NCBI RefSeq assembly: GCF_000299335.2
Contig: NZ_CP004387.1
Coordinates: 2,542,001 to 2,606,000, forward strand
Reading direction: 5' to 3'
DNA: 64,000 bases
Origin: Isoalcanivorax pacificus W11-5
GTDB taxonomy: Bacteria; Pseudomonadota; Gammaproteobacteria; Pseudomonadales; Alcanivoracaceae
The notes beneath the pieces are model-generated. The model was given only the letters and a program-made list of their open reading frames with translations, did no database searches and was not told where the DNA came from. Shown here piece by piece: positions 35,300 to 44,600 of the stretch. A program made the translations under genes and the position numbers. Every line of letters begins with the position of its first letter. The stretch's first letter is position 1.

Positions 35300-36850
35300 T
35301 CAGTTCACCAGCTTCTGCTTGCCTTCCCAATAAGGCGCACGCAGTTCGTTCTTCAGAATCTTTCCGGCGCCGCTGACCGGCAACGGCTCCGAGCGGAACT
35401 CGACGCTGCGTGGCACCTTGTAGCCAGCGATTTTCTCCCGGCAATGAGCAATGATCTCCGTCTCGCTGGCGCTGACACCGTCTCGCAACACCACCAACGC
35501 ATGGACGGCTTCGCCCCAGTGTTCATCAGGAATACCGATCACAGCGCACTCCTGAACCGCCGGATGACTGTAGATGGCACCTTCGACTTCCACCGAAAAA
35601 ATGTTTTCACCGCCGCTGATCACCATGTCCTTGGCACGATCAACAATGAACACGAAGCCGTCTTCATCCATGTAGCCAAGGTCGCCGGTGTGCAGCCAGC
35701 CATTGCGCAGGGTTTCCGCAGTAGCTGACTCCATTCCCCAGTAGCCAAGCATTACGTTCGGCCCGCGTGCACAGATTTCCCCTACCGTGCCGCGTGCGAC
35801 CTCCTGATCATCCTTATCGAGAACCATTACCTCCACGCCTATCGCCGCCCGTCCGGCGCTGCGCAATTTCGCACCACCGGGAACATGATGCTCCGGACCG
35901 AGAGAGGTAATGATCGGTGAGGCTTCAGTCTGGCCATACCCCTGGGCAAAAGACACTGTTGGCATCTGCTCCATAGCACTGTTCAGTACGGCCTCCGGCA
36001 TCGGTGATGCGCCGTAGAGCATGCGTTTCATGCTGCTGACATCATATTCACCAATGCGCACGGAAGAGGCCAGAAGATTGATCATGGTCGGCACGAGCAG
36101 CGTATTGGTCACCTTTTCCTGCTGGATAAACGCCAGCACCGTATCAACATCAAAGCGCGGCACGATGCCGTGGGTGCCTGCGGCCAGAGTAACGGCAAAG
36201 GTGCTGGCCATGTCCGCCAGATGGAACATGGGTCCGGCGTGCATATAGACCGTGTCAGGGTCATAGCCCATCTCCGCAACCACATTGAGTGCATTGAATA
36301 CGAGATTGTCGTGGCTCAACATCACGCCTTTCGAGCGGCCTGTGGTGCCGCCGGTATAGAACAGCCCGGCAAGATCATCGCCGCCGCTGTTGGCATCCGC
36401 CATGGGGGTCGATTGCGTAATCAGCGATTCATAGTCGATGCAATCGTCCGGTCGCGTGCCGTCACCGGTGAAGACAACATGTTCAACCGATTTCAGGATC
36501 GGCCGCAGCGCCGGCAGCATGGCGGCAAAGGCGTCATCAACAAACAGCACTTTGGAGCCGGAATCATTCAATGTGTAGGCGATTTCCGGCGGCGCAAGTC
36601 GAATATTGACCGGATTGACTGCCGCCCCGGCCCACGGCACCGCATAAAAATACTCCAGATAGCGATCACTGTTCAGTGCCAGAATCGCAACCCGGTCAGC
36701 GGGTTTTACACCCAGGCCGATCAAGCCGGCAGCCAAACGCGCCACACGATTCTCGAAGGCAATCCAGCTCTGCCGCCGGTTGGCAAAGACGGTGGCAGTG
36801 CCCTGACCGTTCAGCTGAACGGCGCGGCGCAAGGTCTGCGAAATATGCAT
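35300..36850 (-). CDS. AMP-forming acyl-CoA synthetase (fatty-acid-CoA ligase)
   Basis: The product is 516 residues with the ANL-superfamily motifs in order: LFYTGGTTGRSKGVMLSH (AMP-binding P-loop), QGYGQTEASP, GWLHTGDLGYMDEDGFVFI and the final Lys in PVSGAGKILKNELR. It activates a carboxylic acid through an acyl-adenylate to acyl-CoA. It lies directly upstream of the two acyl-CoA dehydrogenases. A medium- or long-chain fatty acid from alkane oxidation is the likely substrate. Confidence 0.92.
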   Translation of the reverse strand: MHISQTLRRAVQLNGQGTATVFANRRQSWIAFENRVARLAAGLIGLGVKPADRVAILALNSDRYLEYFYAVPWAGAAVNPVNIRLAPPEIAYTLNDSGSKVLFVDDAFAAMLPALRPILKSVEHVVFTGDGTRPDDCIDYESLITQSTPMADANSGGDDLAGLFYTGGTTGRSKGVMLSHDNLVFNALNVVAEMGYDPDTVYMHAGPMFHLADMASTFAVTLAAGTHGIVPRFDVDTVLAFIQQEKVTNTLLVPTMINLLASSVRIGEYDVSSMKRMLYGASPMPEAVLNSAMEQMPTVSFAQGYGQTEASPIITSLGPEHHVPGGAKLRSAGRAAIGVEVMVLDKDDQEVARGTVGEICARGPNVMLGYWGMESATAETLRNGWLHTGDLGYMDEDGFVFIVDRAKDMVISGGENIFSVEVEGAIYSHPAVQECAVIGIPDEHWGEAVHALVVLRDGVSASETEIIAHCREKIAGYKVPRSVEFRSEPLPVSGAGKILKNELRAPYWEGKQKLVN

Positions 36851-36880
36851 GGCAGGACTCCGTTGTTAAGGCAGGCTGGA

Positions 36881-37345
36881 TCAGTTGCCGATGCTCGGAC
36901 GGCGATAGATAAATCGCCCTCGTGATACCAGCGATTTCTCAAGGAACACATTGACCTCCACGACGACAAAGCGCCGGCCCGCACGCACCACCTCGGGCTC
37001 GGCCCTCAGACTGCCGGCAAAGGCAGGTCGCAGATAATCGAACGTCATGCTCGTGCAGGCAGACGGGTCATCGAGCACACCAGTAGCCTGCAGGTGGCGT
37101 GCAGCGACCACTTCGGCAAAGCTGGCGATGATGCCGCCATGGAAGGTTTTGATTAACGGGTTGCCGATATGCTGCTCGCGGAATGTCATTCGGTACAGCA
37201 GCGCGCCATCGACTGCTTCCTGTTCGATACCGAGGAAACGCGCGTAAGGGGAATCACCAAACGCTACCGGCGGCAAAGCTGCTTCTACCTCCGGACCCGT
37301 GCCGCTGACGGCATCAATCGGGTCCGTCGACAATAGCTTATTCAT
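36881..37345 (-). CDS. Hotdog-fold thioesterase (PaaI family), copy A
   Basis: The product is 154 residues. The hotdog core motif is PLIKTFHGGIIASFAEVVA, where HGG(I) marks the central helix of PaaI/4HBT thioesterases. The start ATG 37345 has a perfect AAGGAGG; the frame upstream to 37450 is not coding. It overlaps the preceding thioesterase gene by 8 bases. It may release CoA from stalled intermediates. Both neighbours in the operon act on CoA thioesters. Confidence 0.87.
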   Translation of the reverse strand: MNKLLSTDPIDAVSGTGPEVEAALPPVAFGDSPYARFLGIEQEAVDGALLYRMTFREQHIGNPLIKTFHGGIIASFAEVVAARHLQATGVLDDPSACTSMTFDYLRPAFAGSLRAEPEVVRAGRRFVVVEVNVFLEKSLVSRGRFIYRRPSIGN

Positions 37346-37811
37346 CTTTCCTCCTTGCGGCACGATCAAATGAAGGGCCGAGTGTACCGATGGCGAAACT
37401 GCCGGAGGTCGAGGCAAGCAGACTGCCGCTGTCGCGACCCCGGGCCTCACCCCGGACGTAAGCTACTTCTCCCGCAACGGCAAAGCAGGTCACCTTGCAA
37501 TATACGCCCTCACCGGGCGTCGGCGGCGCAATGAAATCGACGCGTAGATCAATGGTCGCAATCGGCCGCATGTCGCCCAGACGTGCAAAGATCGCCAGCC
37601 CGCAGGTGGTATCCAGCAGCGTACTGATCGCGCCCCGGTGGGCAGCGCCACGACAATCCTGCACATCATGAACGCAGGCCATACTCATGGCGGCGCCTTC
37701 CCGGCTCATTTCTTCCACTTCAATACCAAGCGCACTGAACAGCGGATGCGCTGTGCCAAAAAAGGCTTTCGCTGCCAGCAACGACGGAGACACCGGACTG
37801 GATGCTGTCAT
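37338..37811 (-). CDS. Hotdog-fold thioesterase (PaaI family), copy B
   Basis: The product is 157 residues with the core DCRGAAHRGAISTLLDTTCG, the PaaI-type HRG-A-I-LD-T helix, and IDLRVDFIAPPTPGEG in the following strands. The start ATG 37811 has GGTGGGGAAT upstream. It is followed without a gap by copy A. The two are only distantly similar, so this is not a recent duplication; a mixed oligomer is possible. Confidence 0.87.
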   Translation of the reverse strand: MTASSPVSPSLLAAKAFFGTAHPLFSALGIEVEEMSREGAAMSMACVHDVQDCRGAAHRGAISTLLDTTCGLAIFARLGDMRPIATIDLRVDFIAPPTPGEGVYCKVTCFAVAGEVAYVRGEARGRDSGSLLASTSGSFAIGTLGPSFDRAARRKDE

Positions 37812-37846
37812 ATTCCCCACCTGCTCCTCTTTATTGCTGCATTGAT

Positions 37847-38866
37847 TTAGTTCTGCAGCGTCAATGCGGCATCCACATAGCGCAACTCGGCAACCCAAAC
37901 CGCCTCAATTGCCTGAGCAATGGCAGCCACAGGGAATTGCTCACTTTCAGAACCCTTGCGAAGGCATTCGGCCAGTGCCGACCAGGCGGTGGCACATTCG
38001 CGCATTAACCGCGGCAGATCTGCCATACCGACCTCCGGCAACATTGCCTGAGCCTCGTCGAGGAACTCGGCATACATGGTGCGAAAGCCGCCGCCACCGG
38101 TGCCACGTTTCTCAATGACCTGATAGGCAAAACGCAATAACCATGGCCACTTAGCAAACGCCTGCCAGCGCGGCAGGTCATCAACCCAGGTGGTCAAAGC
38201 GGCAATGCCACTGTGGCGATTGCCATTTTTCAGGGCAGTCGCGTTAGCAACGATTGCACTGCGAACCTGCTCGGTAGACAGCTCGACCGACAGCTGCTCC
38301 GGCGCAAACAACGAGCCATGGTGAACAAACGGCGGTGACAGCGAGAAACGCGCCTGCGCCAGCTTGTCACGCGGCACCGGCAATAGATCCGGGCGCTCGG
38401 TATCGCTAACCATGATGGTGTCGCCATCAGCCACACGGCGCCACGCCACAATGGCGTGCCCGGGAAAATGGGTGCTGCTGTTGAAATACGGCAAATGATA
38501 GATGTCGGTCAGCAACAGCGCTGGCCGACCCTGATCCAGATACCGGTCCAGCGCCTTTGCCGCTTCTGAGGGATCCTGCCAGCTCTCCCAATGAAACGGC
38601 ACCGCCAGGGTGGCAAACACCTTCTCCTCAAAGCCCATCGAACGAACGTGGACAATAAAGGGCGTGTCTGAGTCGGGCAGCTCCACATACGTAATACCAA
38701 GCCCGGCCCCGAGACCAAAGCAGAAGGCCTCTGTCAGCGTCAGCCCGTGAAACTCAAGCAGATCGCGAATCGCCGAGCTACCACAATGACGCCCCGGCCG
38801 GTGCGTCGGCACCATCGGGCTGACCGAGGCGGCCGCTACGGACACCCCCGCATCGACGGGTTGCAT
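37847..38866 (-). CDS. BtrH N-terminal domain / DUF4872-like protein (papain-like acyltransferase or hydrolase fold)
   Basis: The product is 339 residues. The N-terminal half matches BtrH-like domains: HRPGRHCGSSAIRDLLEFHG contains the probable catalytic Cys, GLGAGLGITY follows, and a later His is in FPGHAIVAWRR with Asp in VSDTERPD. BtrH itself transfers an acyl group from an acyl carrier protein to butirosin. The C-terminal half is helical (DUF4872-like). In this operon it could move or cleave acyl chains on CoA, ACP or another carrier, but no function is known for such neighbours. It overlaps the PF10118 stop by one base (TGATG). Confidence 0.72.
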   Translation of the reverse strand: MQPVDAGVSVAAASVSPMVPTHRPGRHCGSSAIRDLLEFHGLTLTEAFCFGLGAGLGITYVELPDSDTPFIVHVRSMGFEEKVFATLAVPFHWESWQDPSEAAKALDRYLDQGRPALLLTDIYHLPYFNSSTHFPGHAIVAWRRVADGDTIMVSDTERPDLLPVPRDKLAQARFSLSPPFVHHGSLFAPEQLSVELSTEQVRSAIVANATALKNGNRHSGIAALTTWVDDLPRWQAFAKWPWLLRFAYQVIEKRGTGGGGFRTMYAEFLDEAQAMLPEVGMADLPRLMRECATAWSALAECLRKGSESEQFPVAAIAQAIEAVWVAELRYVDAALTLQN

Positions 38867-39735
38867 CAGGCAGCCTCCCCGACTGTCGCCGGACCGTAAA
38901 TAACCTGCGAGGCCCGCATCGGATCACCGTGCGCTTCATATTCCTCAAGCCAGGCGGCGACCTGCTCGGGCATGCCGGTATCCCAGGGATGAAACCCGGG
39001 GCGGAACCAGGCCAGAAACTCCGGCAACATGCCGGTGAGGATGCCTTTGCGGCCATACAGCTTGTTCAGACCACGCAGAATGACACCGGGCTGGCGAGTC
39101 ACACCATCGAGCCTGAGCATATTCCAGAACACCGGCGCCACCACCAGATGCACCATCAGGGTGGCCACCACCAATGCCGAGGCGCGAGTCAGATAGCCGC
39201 CGCCTGCGGCGCCCTGGTAAAGATCGTAGGCCACCGCCTTGTGCTCCACTTCTTCCACACCGTGCCACAGGAACAGCGCCCGCATTACCGGGTCCGCCTG
39301 GCGGAACATATCGTTCTCGTCGCTGATCATGGCCTCACCCAGGGTGGCCGTGAAATGCTCAAAGGCAGCAGTCATGGCGAGCTGGTATTTCTTCGGCAGG
39401 TATTTTTGCGTGGTCCGGATAAACAAGCGCAGATTGGCTGTCACCTTCTCGACATCCACACCCTGACTGGCCATGACGTCATTGAAGCGGTCATGGACGA
39501 TGCCGTGCTGACCTTCCTGACGGATGAAGTGACGGATGTCATCGCGCAGACGGGTATCCGTCACCTGATCCTGAAAGTGGCGTACCGACTGGATAAAAAA
39601 CCGCTCGCCTTCAGGGAAATGTACAGACAGGGCATCAAAAAAGCGCGTCAGCACCGGATCGCCACCATTCCAGTGGCGCGGGACAGACGAGACATCAAAA
39701 GCGACTTTGCGGGGCTTTATGGGAATAGAGTGCAT
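38866..39735 (-). CDS. PF10118-type predicted metal-dependent hydrolase, paralogue 3
   Basis: The product is 289 residues and first in the minus-strand operon. The metal-site residues are in FIRQEGQHGIVHDRFND, FEHFTATLGEA and WHGVEEVEHKAVAYDLY, with FHPWDTGMPEQ near the C-terminus. I chose ATG 39735 (MHSIPIKPRK) because GGAGGAACC precedes it and the other paralogues start at the same point. The open frame continues up to 40386 but runs antisense through the TetR gene. Operator copy 5 lies 75 bases upstream. Confidence 0.87.
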   Translation of the reverse strand: MHSIPIKPRKVAFDVSSVPRHWNGGDPVLTRFFDALSVHFPEGERFFIQSVRHFQDQVTDTRLRDDIRHFIRQEGQHGIVHDRFNDVMASQGVDVEKVTANLRLFIRTTQKYLPKKYQLAMTAAFEHFTATLGEAMISDENDMFRQADPVMRALFLWHGVEEVEHKAVAYDLYQGAAGGGYLTRASALVVATLMVHLVVAPVFWNMLRLDGVTRQPGVILRGLNKLYGRKGILTGMLPEFLAWFRPGFHPWDTGMPEQVAAWLEEYEAHGDPMRASQVIYGPATVGEAA

Positions 39736-39809
39736 GGTTCCTCCACATGGACAAGGCTCCTCGAAATGGTCGAGCGGCAAAGAAAGCAGCGCGCCTGAGG
39801 GGGATTTTA

Positions 39810-39827
39810 TTTGGCCGATCAACCAAA
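39810..39827. promoter_or_regulatory. 18-bp palindromic operator, copy 5 (TTTGGCCGATCAACCAAA)
   Basis: The arms are perfect, and the centre CCG-AT-CAA is near the consensus. It sits upstream of the eight-gene minus-strand operon starting at 39735, and 170 bases before the divergent TetR/RND operon. The TetR-RND genes have no nearer copy. Confidence 0.78.
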
Positions 39828-39997
39828 TGTCAATGTGCGTGGGCTCCTCATCAACCCGCCTGCGGCAGATCAACCACTTCCATTGACCAGCCAGGATCGA
39901 GCAAGACCGACGTCCGAACGGGACGTGAAGGGAGTGGAAAACCACACCGTCCAGCCGGTATAGTAACAAGCCTGTGTAGACTGTATCCGGAGCCGCC

Positions 39998-40543
39998 ATG
40001 AGCGCCCCCTCCACCCGAGACACCATTCTGGATGCCGCCCAGCGGATCGCCGCAGAGCGCGGCGCCGGGCGCATTACCCTTGATGAGGTGGCGCGCGAAA
40101 GCGGCCTCAGCAAGGGCGGCCTGCTGTACCACTTCGCCAGCAAGGAAGCCCTGCTGCAGGCCATGCTCGAACGCCTGATCGCCCGCACCAGCGCCGTGCG
40201 CGCGAACCACGAACAAACGCTTGCCGGCCAGCCCTGGAGCGTCCTGCGCGCCATGCTGGCAACGCGGATGAACCCCGATGTGCTCGACCCCAGCGTCGCC
40301 ATGGCCATCCTTACCGCAGTCGCCGAACAGCCCGCCCTGCTCGATCCATTGCGCCAACACATCCAGCAGATGCGCGAACGCATCATCGCGGAAAACGGCG
40401 ACTCACCCGCCGCATGGCTACTTTGGGCCGCCGCCGACGGCCTGATGTTCCAGGAACTGCTCGATATCTCACCGGTACCCGCCGACCAGCGCGACCGGCT
40501 TCACCAACATTTGCAACAGCTTGCCGAGGACCTGCTCAAATGA
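39998..40543 (+). CDS. TetR-family regulator of the RND efflux operon
   Basis: The product is 181 residues with an N-terminal TetR helix-turn-helix: ITLDEVARESGLSKGGLLYHFASKEALL. The C-terminal part is helical. Its stop overlaps the start of the membrane-fusion gene (ATGA), so it is co-transcribed with the pump it probably controls. It differs from the TetR at 6249 in the recognition helix (SKGGLLYHF against LPGSLHYRY), so it is unlikely to bind the same sites. Confidence 0.9.
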   Translation: MSAPSTRDTILDAAQRIAAERGAGRITLDEVARESGLSKGGLLYHFASKEALLQAMLERLIARTSAVRANHEQTLAGQPWSVLRAMLATRMNPDVLDPSVAMAILTAVAEQPALLDPLRQHIQQMRERIIAENGDSPAAWLLWAAADGLMFQELLDISPVPADQRDRLHQHLQQLAEDLLK

Positions 40544-41667
40544 GTCAACTCAATGCGTCCATCTCCCGCTTGCGCGAGCGTTACCAGAACCTGTCGCCAA
40601 CCCAGCGACGCAACGGCTGGATTACCCTTGCCGCCCTGATCGTGCTCACCCTGTTGCTGTCGCGCTGCGGCGGCAATGGCGATGACAACGCCGCAATCGA
40701 ACCTCGCCCGGTGCGCCTGCACCAGGTCGGCAGCAACGATGCTGACGCCGCGCGCCACTTTGTCGGCCGCGTCGATGCGGTCAACACCGTTGACCTGTCG
40801 TTCCAGGTCGGCGGCCGCATCATCGACATGCCGGTCCAGCAAGGCAGCTTCGTTACCAAGGGCACGCTGATTGCCGCACTTGATCCGTCCGATTACCAGC
40901 TCGCGGTACGCGAAGCCGAACTGCAACTCGAACAGGCCGCGCGTGACCTTGAACGCACCCGCACCCTGCTCGAGCGCGGCACCGTGTCGCAATCCAACTT
41001 CGACCAGGCCGAAACCGCGCACAACCTGCGCAAGGTCGCGCTGGATACGGCACGCCGCAACCTCGCCTACACGCGCATCGTCGCACCGTTCGATGCACTG
41101 GTGACACGACGCCTGGTGGATCCGTTCACCAACGTGCCCGCCGGCGCACACATCGTGCGCGTACAAAACGTGGAAGAATTCCGCGTCCACATCAACGTGC
41201 CGGAAAACCTGATGGCCGCGCTTGAGTCGCCGCAATTGCTGGTAGCCGAAGCCATCTTCAGCAACAACCCGGAACAGCCGCTGCCACTGGAATACCGCGA
41301 ACACGAAACCGAACCGGATGCCGTGGCGCAAACCTATCGCGTCACCTTCGGCCTGGCACGCCAGGCCGACAAGACCATCCTGCCGGGCATGACCGTCACC
41401 GTACGGGTACGCAGTGTCATCAACCGACCGGATACCATTTATGAAATCCCGCAATCGGCACTCGACAGCAATGCCGAAGGCAATTTCCGTGTGTGGGTAT
41501 ACCAACCGGAAAAATCGGCCGTGGTCGCCCGGCCGGTCAAGGTGCTTGGCGTCACCGAACAGGGCGACGCCATGGTTGCCGGCCTTGCCGGTAACGAACA
41601 GATCGTCAGCGCCGGCGTGCAACTGTTGCACGATGACATGCCGGTTACCCCGTTCGACGGATTCTGA
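40540..41667 (+). CDS. RND efflux periplasmic adaptor (membrane fusion protein)
   Basis: The product is 375 residues. After a short cytoplasmic stretch there is one hydrophobic segment (WITLAALIVLTLLLSRCGG) that serves as membrane anchor or lipoprotein-like signal. Then come the split biotinyl-lipoyl domain (VDLSFQVGGRIIDMPVQQGSFV ... RRNLAYTRIVAPFDALVTRR) around an alpha hairpin rich in Glu/Ala/Arg, and the beta-barrel domain. It links the RND pump to an outer-membrane channel; no channel gene is adjacent. ATG 40540 overlaps the TetR stop. Confidence 0.9.
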   Translation: MSQLNASISRLRERYQNLSPTQRRNGWITLAALIVLTLLLSRCGGNGDDNAAIEPRPVRLHQVGSNDADAARHFVGRVDAVNTVDLSFQVGGRIIDMPVQQGSFVTKGTLIAALDPSDYQLAVREAELQLEQAARDLERTRTLLERGTVSQSNFDQAETAHNLRKVALDTARRNLAYTRIVAPFDALVTRRLVDPFTNVPAGAHIVRVQNVEEFRVHINVPENLMAALESPQLLVAEAIFSNNPEQPLPLEYREHETEPDAVAQTYRVTFGLARQADKTILPGMTVTVRVRSVINRPDTIYEIPQSALDSNAEGNFRVWVYQPEKSAVVARPVKVLGVTEQGDAMVAGLAGNEQIVSAGVQLLHDDMPVTPFDGF

Positions 41668-41678
41668 GAGGCCGGCCC

Positions 41679-44600
41679 ATGGATATCGCACGCGCCTCCA
41701 TCGAACGCCCGGTCAACACCTGGCTGATTATTCTCGCCTGCCTGCTTGGCGGCCTGTGGGGCATGAACAATATCGGTCGTCTCGAAGACCCGGCCTTCAC
41801 CATCAAGATGGCACTGGTGATCACACCCTACCCCGGCGCCACCGCTGCCGAAGTGGAAGAGGAAATCACTGAGCCACTGGAATCCGCCATCCAGCAGCTG
41901 CCACAGTTGAAGCGACTGACCTCGCGCTCGCGTCCCGGCGAGTCGATCATCAAGGTCGAGATCAAGAACCAGTACGACGGCGATACCATGCCACAGGTGT
42001 GGGATGAACTGCGCCGCAAGGTCGGCGATGCGCAAAGCTCACTGCCACGCGGCGCGGTGAAATCCACCGTCTACGATGATTACGGCGACGTCTTCGGCAT
42101 CTTCTTTTCGGTGGTTGCGCCAGACCTGAGCGACGCCGAGATACGTGAACTGTCGCGCTTCCTGCGCCGCGAATTGCTGACCGTGCCGAACGTGTCGAAA
42201 GTCACCACCGCCGGCGAGCCGGTGGAAGTGATCTATGTAGAAATTTCCCAGGAACGCCTGGTCAGCCTCGGTATTCCGCTGGAGGCGGTGCTTAACACCC
42301 TGCAATCGGAAAACCGCGTGCAGTCCGGTGGCTCGGTGGAAATTGACGGGCGCCGTATCCGCATCAGCGGTGAACCCGGTTTTGATTCCGTTGCAGCCAT
42401 TGAGGCATTGCGCATCGGCCGCCCTGGCTCCACCGAGCAGGTCAGCCTGATCGACGTGGCCACGGTGTACCGCGGCGCCACCGACACGCCGAGCGAACTG
42501 ATCTACCACAACGGCGAGCGCGCCTTCACTCTCGCGGTGGCGGGCCTGCAAACCGCCAACATCGTTGACGTCGGCCATGCAGTCAGCGAGCACCTGGAAA
42601 AAATTCGCCATCGCATTCCGCTGGGCGTGCACATCGAACCGATCTACCAGCAACACCTGGTGGTCGACAAGGCGATTGATGACTTTCTGGTGAGCCTGGC
42701 ATTGTCGGTGGCCATTGTTATCGGCGTGCTGTGCCTGACCATGGGCTGGCGCGTCGGCGTCGCCGTCGGCAGCACCCTGCTGCTTACCGTGCTCGGCACC
42801 GTATTCTTCATGGCCATGTTTGCCATCGAGATGGAGCGCATTTCCCTCGGCGCCCTGATCATCGCCATGGGCATGCTGGTGGATAACGCCATCGTCATTG
42901 CCGAAGGCATGCTGATCGGTATCCAGCGCGGGCAAAGCGCCAAGGATGCCGCCAGTGACGCCAGCCGTCGCACCCAGATGCCACTGCTCGGCGCCACTGT
43001 GATCGGCATCATGGCGTTTTCCGGTATCGGCCTGTCGCAGGATGTCACCGGCGAATTCCTGTTCTCGCTGTTCGCGGTGATTTCCATTTCATTGCTGCTG
43101 AGCTGGCTGCTGGCGATTACGGTCACGCCGCTGATGGGCCACTACCTGTTCGATGGCCACCAGTATGAAGAAGGCGAAGATCCCTACGCGCATGCCAGCT
43201 ACGTCAAGTACCGCAACATCCTGATATCGGCACTGAAAAACCGCGGACTAACCATCACCGCGCTGGTGATGATTACCGTGCTGTCGGTAGTGGGCTTCGG
43301 CTTTGTTCGCCATGCGTTCTTCCCGCCGTCGAACACGCCGATGTTCTATCTCAATGTCTGGCTGCGCCAGGGTGCGGACATCCAGGAAACCGCGCGCCAG
43401 CTCGCCGGCATGGAAAAACTGATTCTCGAGCACGACGAAGTGGAAGCCGTCACCGCCTTTGTCGGCAAGGGCGCGAGCCGCTTCATGCTGACCTACGAAC
43501 CGGAGTTGCCCAACCCGTCCTATGGCCAGCTGATTGTGCGCGTGACCGATCGCCACCTGATTGACGGCCTGATTGAGAAGCTGCGCGTCACCCTGGCAAA
43601 GCAGTATCCGTCCATCGAAATTTATCCGCAGAAACTGATGTTTGGCCCCGGTGGCGGCGCCAAGATCGAGGCCCGCTTCAAGGGCAGCGACCCGGCGGTG
43701 TTGCGTCATCTCGGTGAACAGGCACGACTGCTGTTCGAGAAAAGCGGCGTGGTGCAGGATATCCGCATCGACTGGCGGACCCAGGAAATTGTCGTGGTGC
43801 CACATTACGACGAGGAACGCGCGCGCATCGCCGGTGTTGGTCGTGCCGATGTGAAAACGTCGTCGCTGTTTGCCACCACCGGCATTCAGGCCGGCACCTA
43901 TCGTGAGCGCGACACCCATATCCCGATCGTGGTGCGTCCGCCGGAGAACGAGCGCGGCAGTGTCGGCCGCCTCGCCGATCGCGTCATGTGGAGCAGTGCT
44001 GAACAAGCTTATGTGCCGGTCAGCCAGGTAGTCAGTGGCCTCGAGATTGCCACGGAAGAATCGCTGATCCATCGGCGCAACCGGGTACGCGCCCTGGAAG
44101 TACAAGCCGACCCGAGCGGCGACCTGACCGCCGACCAGGCATTGCGACAGCTGCGCGGCACGCTGGAAGCAATGCCCCTGCCGAAAGGCTATGTACTGGA
44201 ATGGGGTGGCGAATATGAAAACGCCAGCGAAGCGCAGGCGTCACTGGCGCAACAGGTGCCGATCGGCTTCCTGGTGATGCTGGTGATTTCCATACTGCTG
44301 TTCGGTAAGGTGCGCCAGCCGCTGGTGATCTGGCTGATCGTGCCGATGTCAATCTGTGGCGTAAGCATCGGCCTGCTGCTCACCGGGCAACCGTTCACCT
44401 TCATGGCGATGCTCGGCTTCCTCAGCCTGTCCGGCATGCTGATGAAGAACGCCATCGTGCTGATTGACGAAGTCGATGCACAGGTCGAGGACGGAAAGCT
44501 GATGCGCGATGCACTGGTAGATGGCAGTGTCAGCCGTCTGCGTCCCGTGTTCCTCGCGGCCTTCACCACCATTCTCGGCATGATTCCGCTGATGTGGGAC

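Noticed and set aside
39810-39827. Operator copy 5 as the site of the TetR/RND operon
   Set aside because: It is 170 bases from that start and 75 from the PF10118 start. Four other copies serve hydrocarbon operons, and that TetR has a different recognition helix.
39736-40386. Long N-terminal extension of PF10118 paralogue 3
   Set aside because: It runs antisense through the TetR gene. The other paralogues have no such extension, and a GGAGGAACC site precedes 39735.
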